A stretch of 6,378 nucleotides of DNA from the NCBI GenBank assembly GCA_024640745.1, contig JAHEEL010000068.1, positions 4,183 to 10,560 on the forward strand, in the 5' to 3' direction. A program made the translations under genes and the position numbers. The stretch is from Actinomycetes bacterium (GTDB lineage: Bacteria; Actinomycetota; Acidimicrobiia; Spongiisociales; UBA5794). Below are positions 6,319 to 6,378 of the stretch, piece after piece (position 1 is the stretch's first letter; every line of letters starts with the position of its first letter). The notes under the pieces are model-generated. The model did no database searches and had not been told where the DNA came from. It saw nothing but the letters and a program-made list of their open reading frames with translations.

Positions 6319-6378
6319 TCAGTTCTCCTCGTTCTGTGCTTCTGCCTCGGTTGCGGCCGCCTCGGCGTCTTCAACCAG
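6319..6378 (-). CDS. nusA: C-terminal tail of upstream gene, probably NusA (partial)
   Basis: Only the last 19 codons and the TGA stop (6319-6321) are in the window; the gene continues beyond the right edge. The visible peptide is strongly acidic and Ala/Glu-rich (LVEDAEAAATEAEAQNEEN). Such a low-complexity acidic tail is common at the end of actinobacterial NusA, the transcription elongation/termination factor normally encoded just upstream of infB. YlxR, the small RNA-binding protein that often sits between nusA and infB, is basic and does not usually end this way. The stop codon directly abuts the GTG of infB with no intervening base, so the two are almost certainly cotranscribed and translationally coupled. 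The identification rests on context and composition only, because no NusA domain is visible. Confidence 0.5.
   Translation of the reverse strand: MVEDAEAAATEAEAQNEEN
6325..6330 (-). promoter_or_regulatory. Ribosome binding site of infB inside the upstream gene
   Basis: GAGGAG lies 6 nt before the GTG at 6318 and is read at the same time as two Glu codons of the upstream gene's acidic tail. It supports the GTG as the infB start, as does the IF2_N domain that begins within the first few residues. Confidence 0.7.

Noticed and set aside
1..6378. A new defence, mobile or otherwise undescribed multi-gene system
   Set aside because: All genes but the last are standard nusA-infB operon members with intact motifs. 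There is no integrase, transposase, inverted terminal repeat, CRISPR-like array or tRNA, and one incomplete hydrolase does not make a system.

Overview
The window is a compact, high-GC stretch of bacterial chromosome in which every supported gene lies on the minus strand. Read in the direction of transcription (from the right edge leftwards) it holds the last residues of an acidic-tailed protein (probably NusA), infB (IF2), a DUF503/YlxP gene, rbfA, a DHH-DHHA1 phosphoesterase (nrnA), truB, ribF, and finally an incomplete membrane-anchored alpha/beta hydrolase that runs off the left edge. The order infB-DUF503-rbfA-DHH-truB-ribF, the TruB motif GHAGTLDPMATG, the IF2 G1 region GHVDHGKTKLLD and the high GC content point to an actinobacterium. 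An uncultured or marine Acidimicrobiia-like lineage is a guess that the sequence alone cannot settle.

Region by region: 6319-6378 is the end of the upstream gene, whose TGA abuts the GTG of infB. 4228-6318 is infB. A 30-nt gap with a strong Shine-Dalgarno (SD) leads to ylxP (3901-4197). From there on the genes overlap at each junction: ylxP/rbfA by 4 nt (GTGA), rbfA/nrnA by 14 nt, nrnA/truB by 4 nt (GTGA) and truB/ribF by 4 nt (ATGA). After ribF there is a 63-nt gap containing a 9-bp bulged hairpin, then the hydrolase from a probable GTG at 683.

Functionally this is the classic nusA-infB operon. IF2 starts translation, RbfA matures the 30S subunit, TruB makes the T-loop pseudouridine of tRNA, NrnA clears nanoRNA, pAp and/or cyclic-dinucleotide breakdown products, and RibF makes FMN and FAD. 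The overlaps imply translational coupling along one transcript. The hydrolase is the one accessory-looking gene. It sits where rpsO often follows ribF, has two hydrophobic segments joined by a Pro-rich linker, and cannot be tied to a known function here.

I looked for a new system and did not find a convincing one. The items worth a second look are the hydrolase, the hairpin in front of it, the apparent absence of ylxR between the upstream gene and infB, and the densely coupled starts. No tRNA, rRNA, CRISPR, insertion sequence or long repeat was seen, and no stretch over 300 bases lacks a gene.
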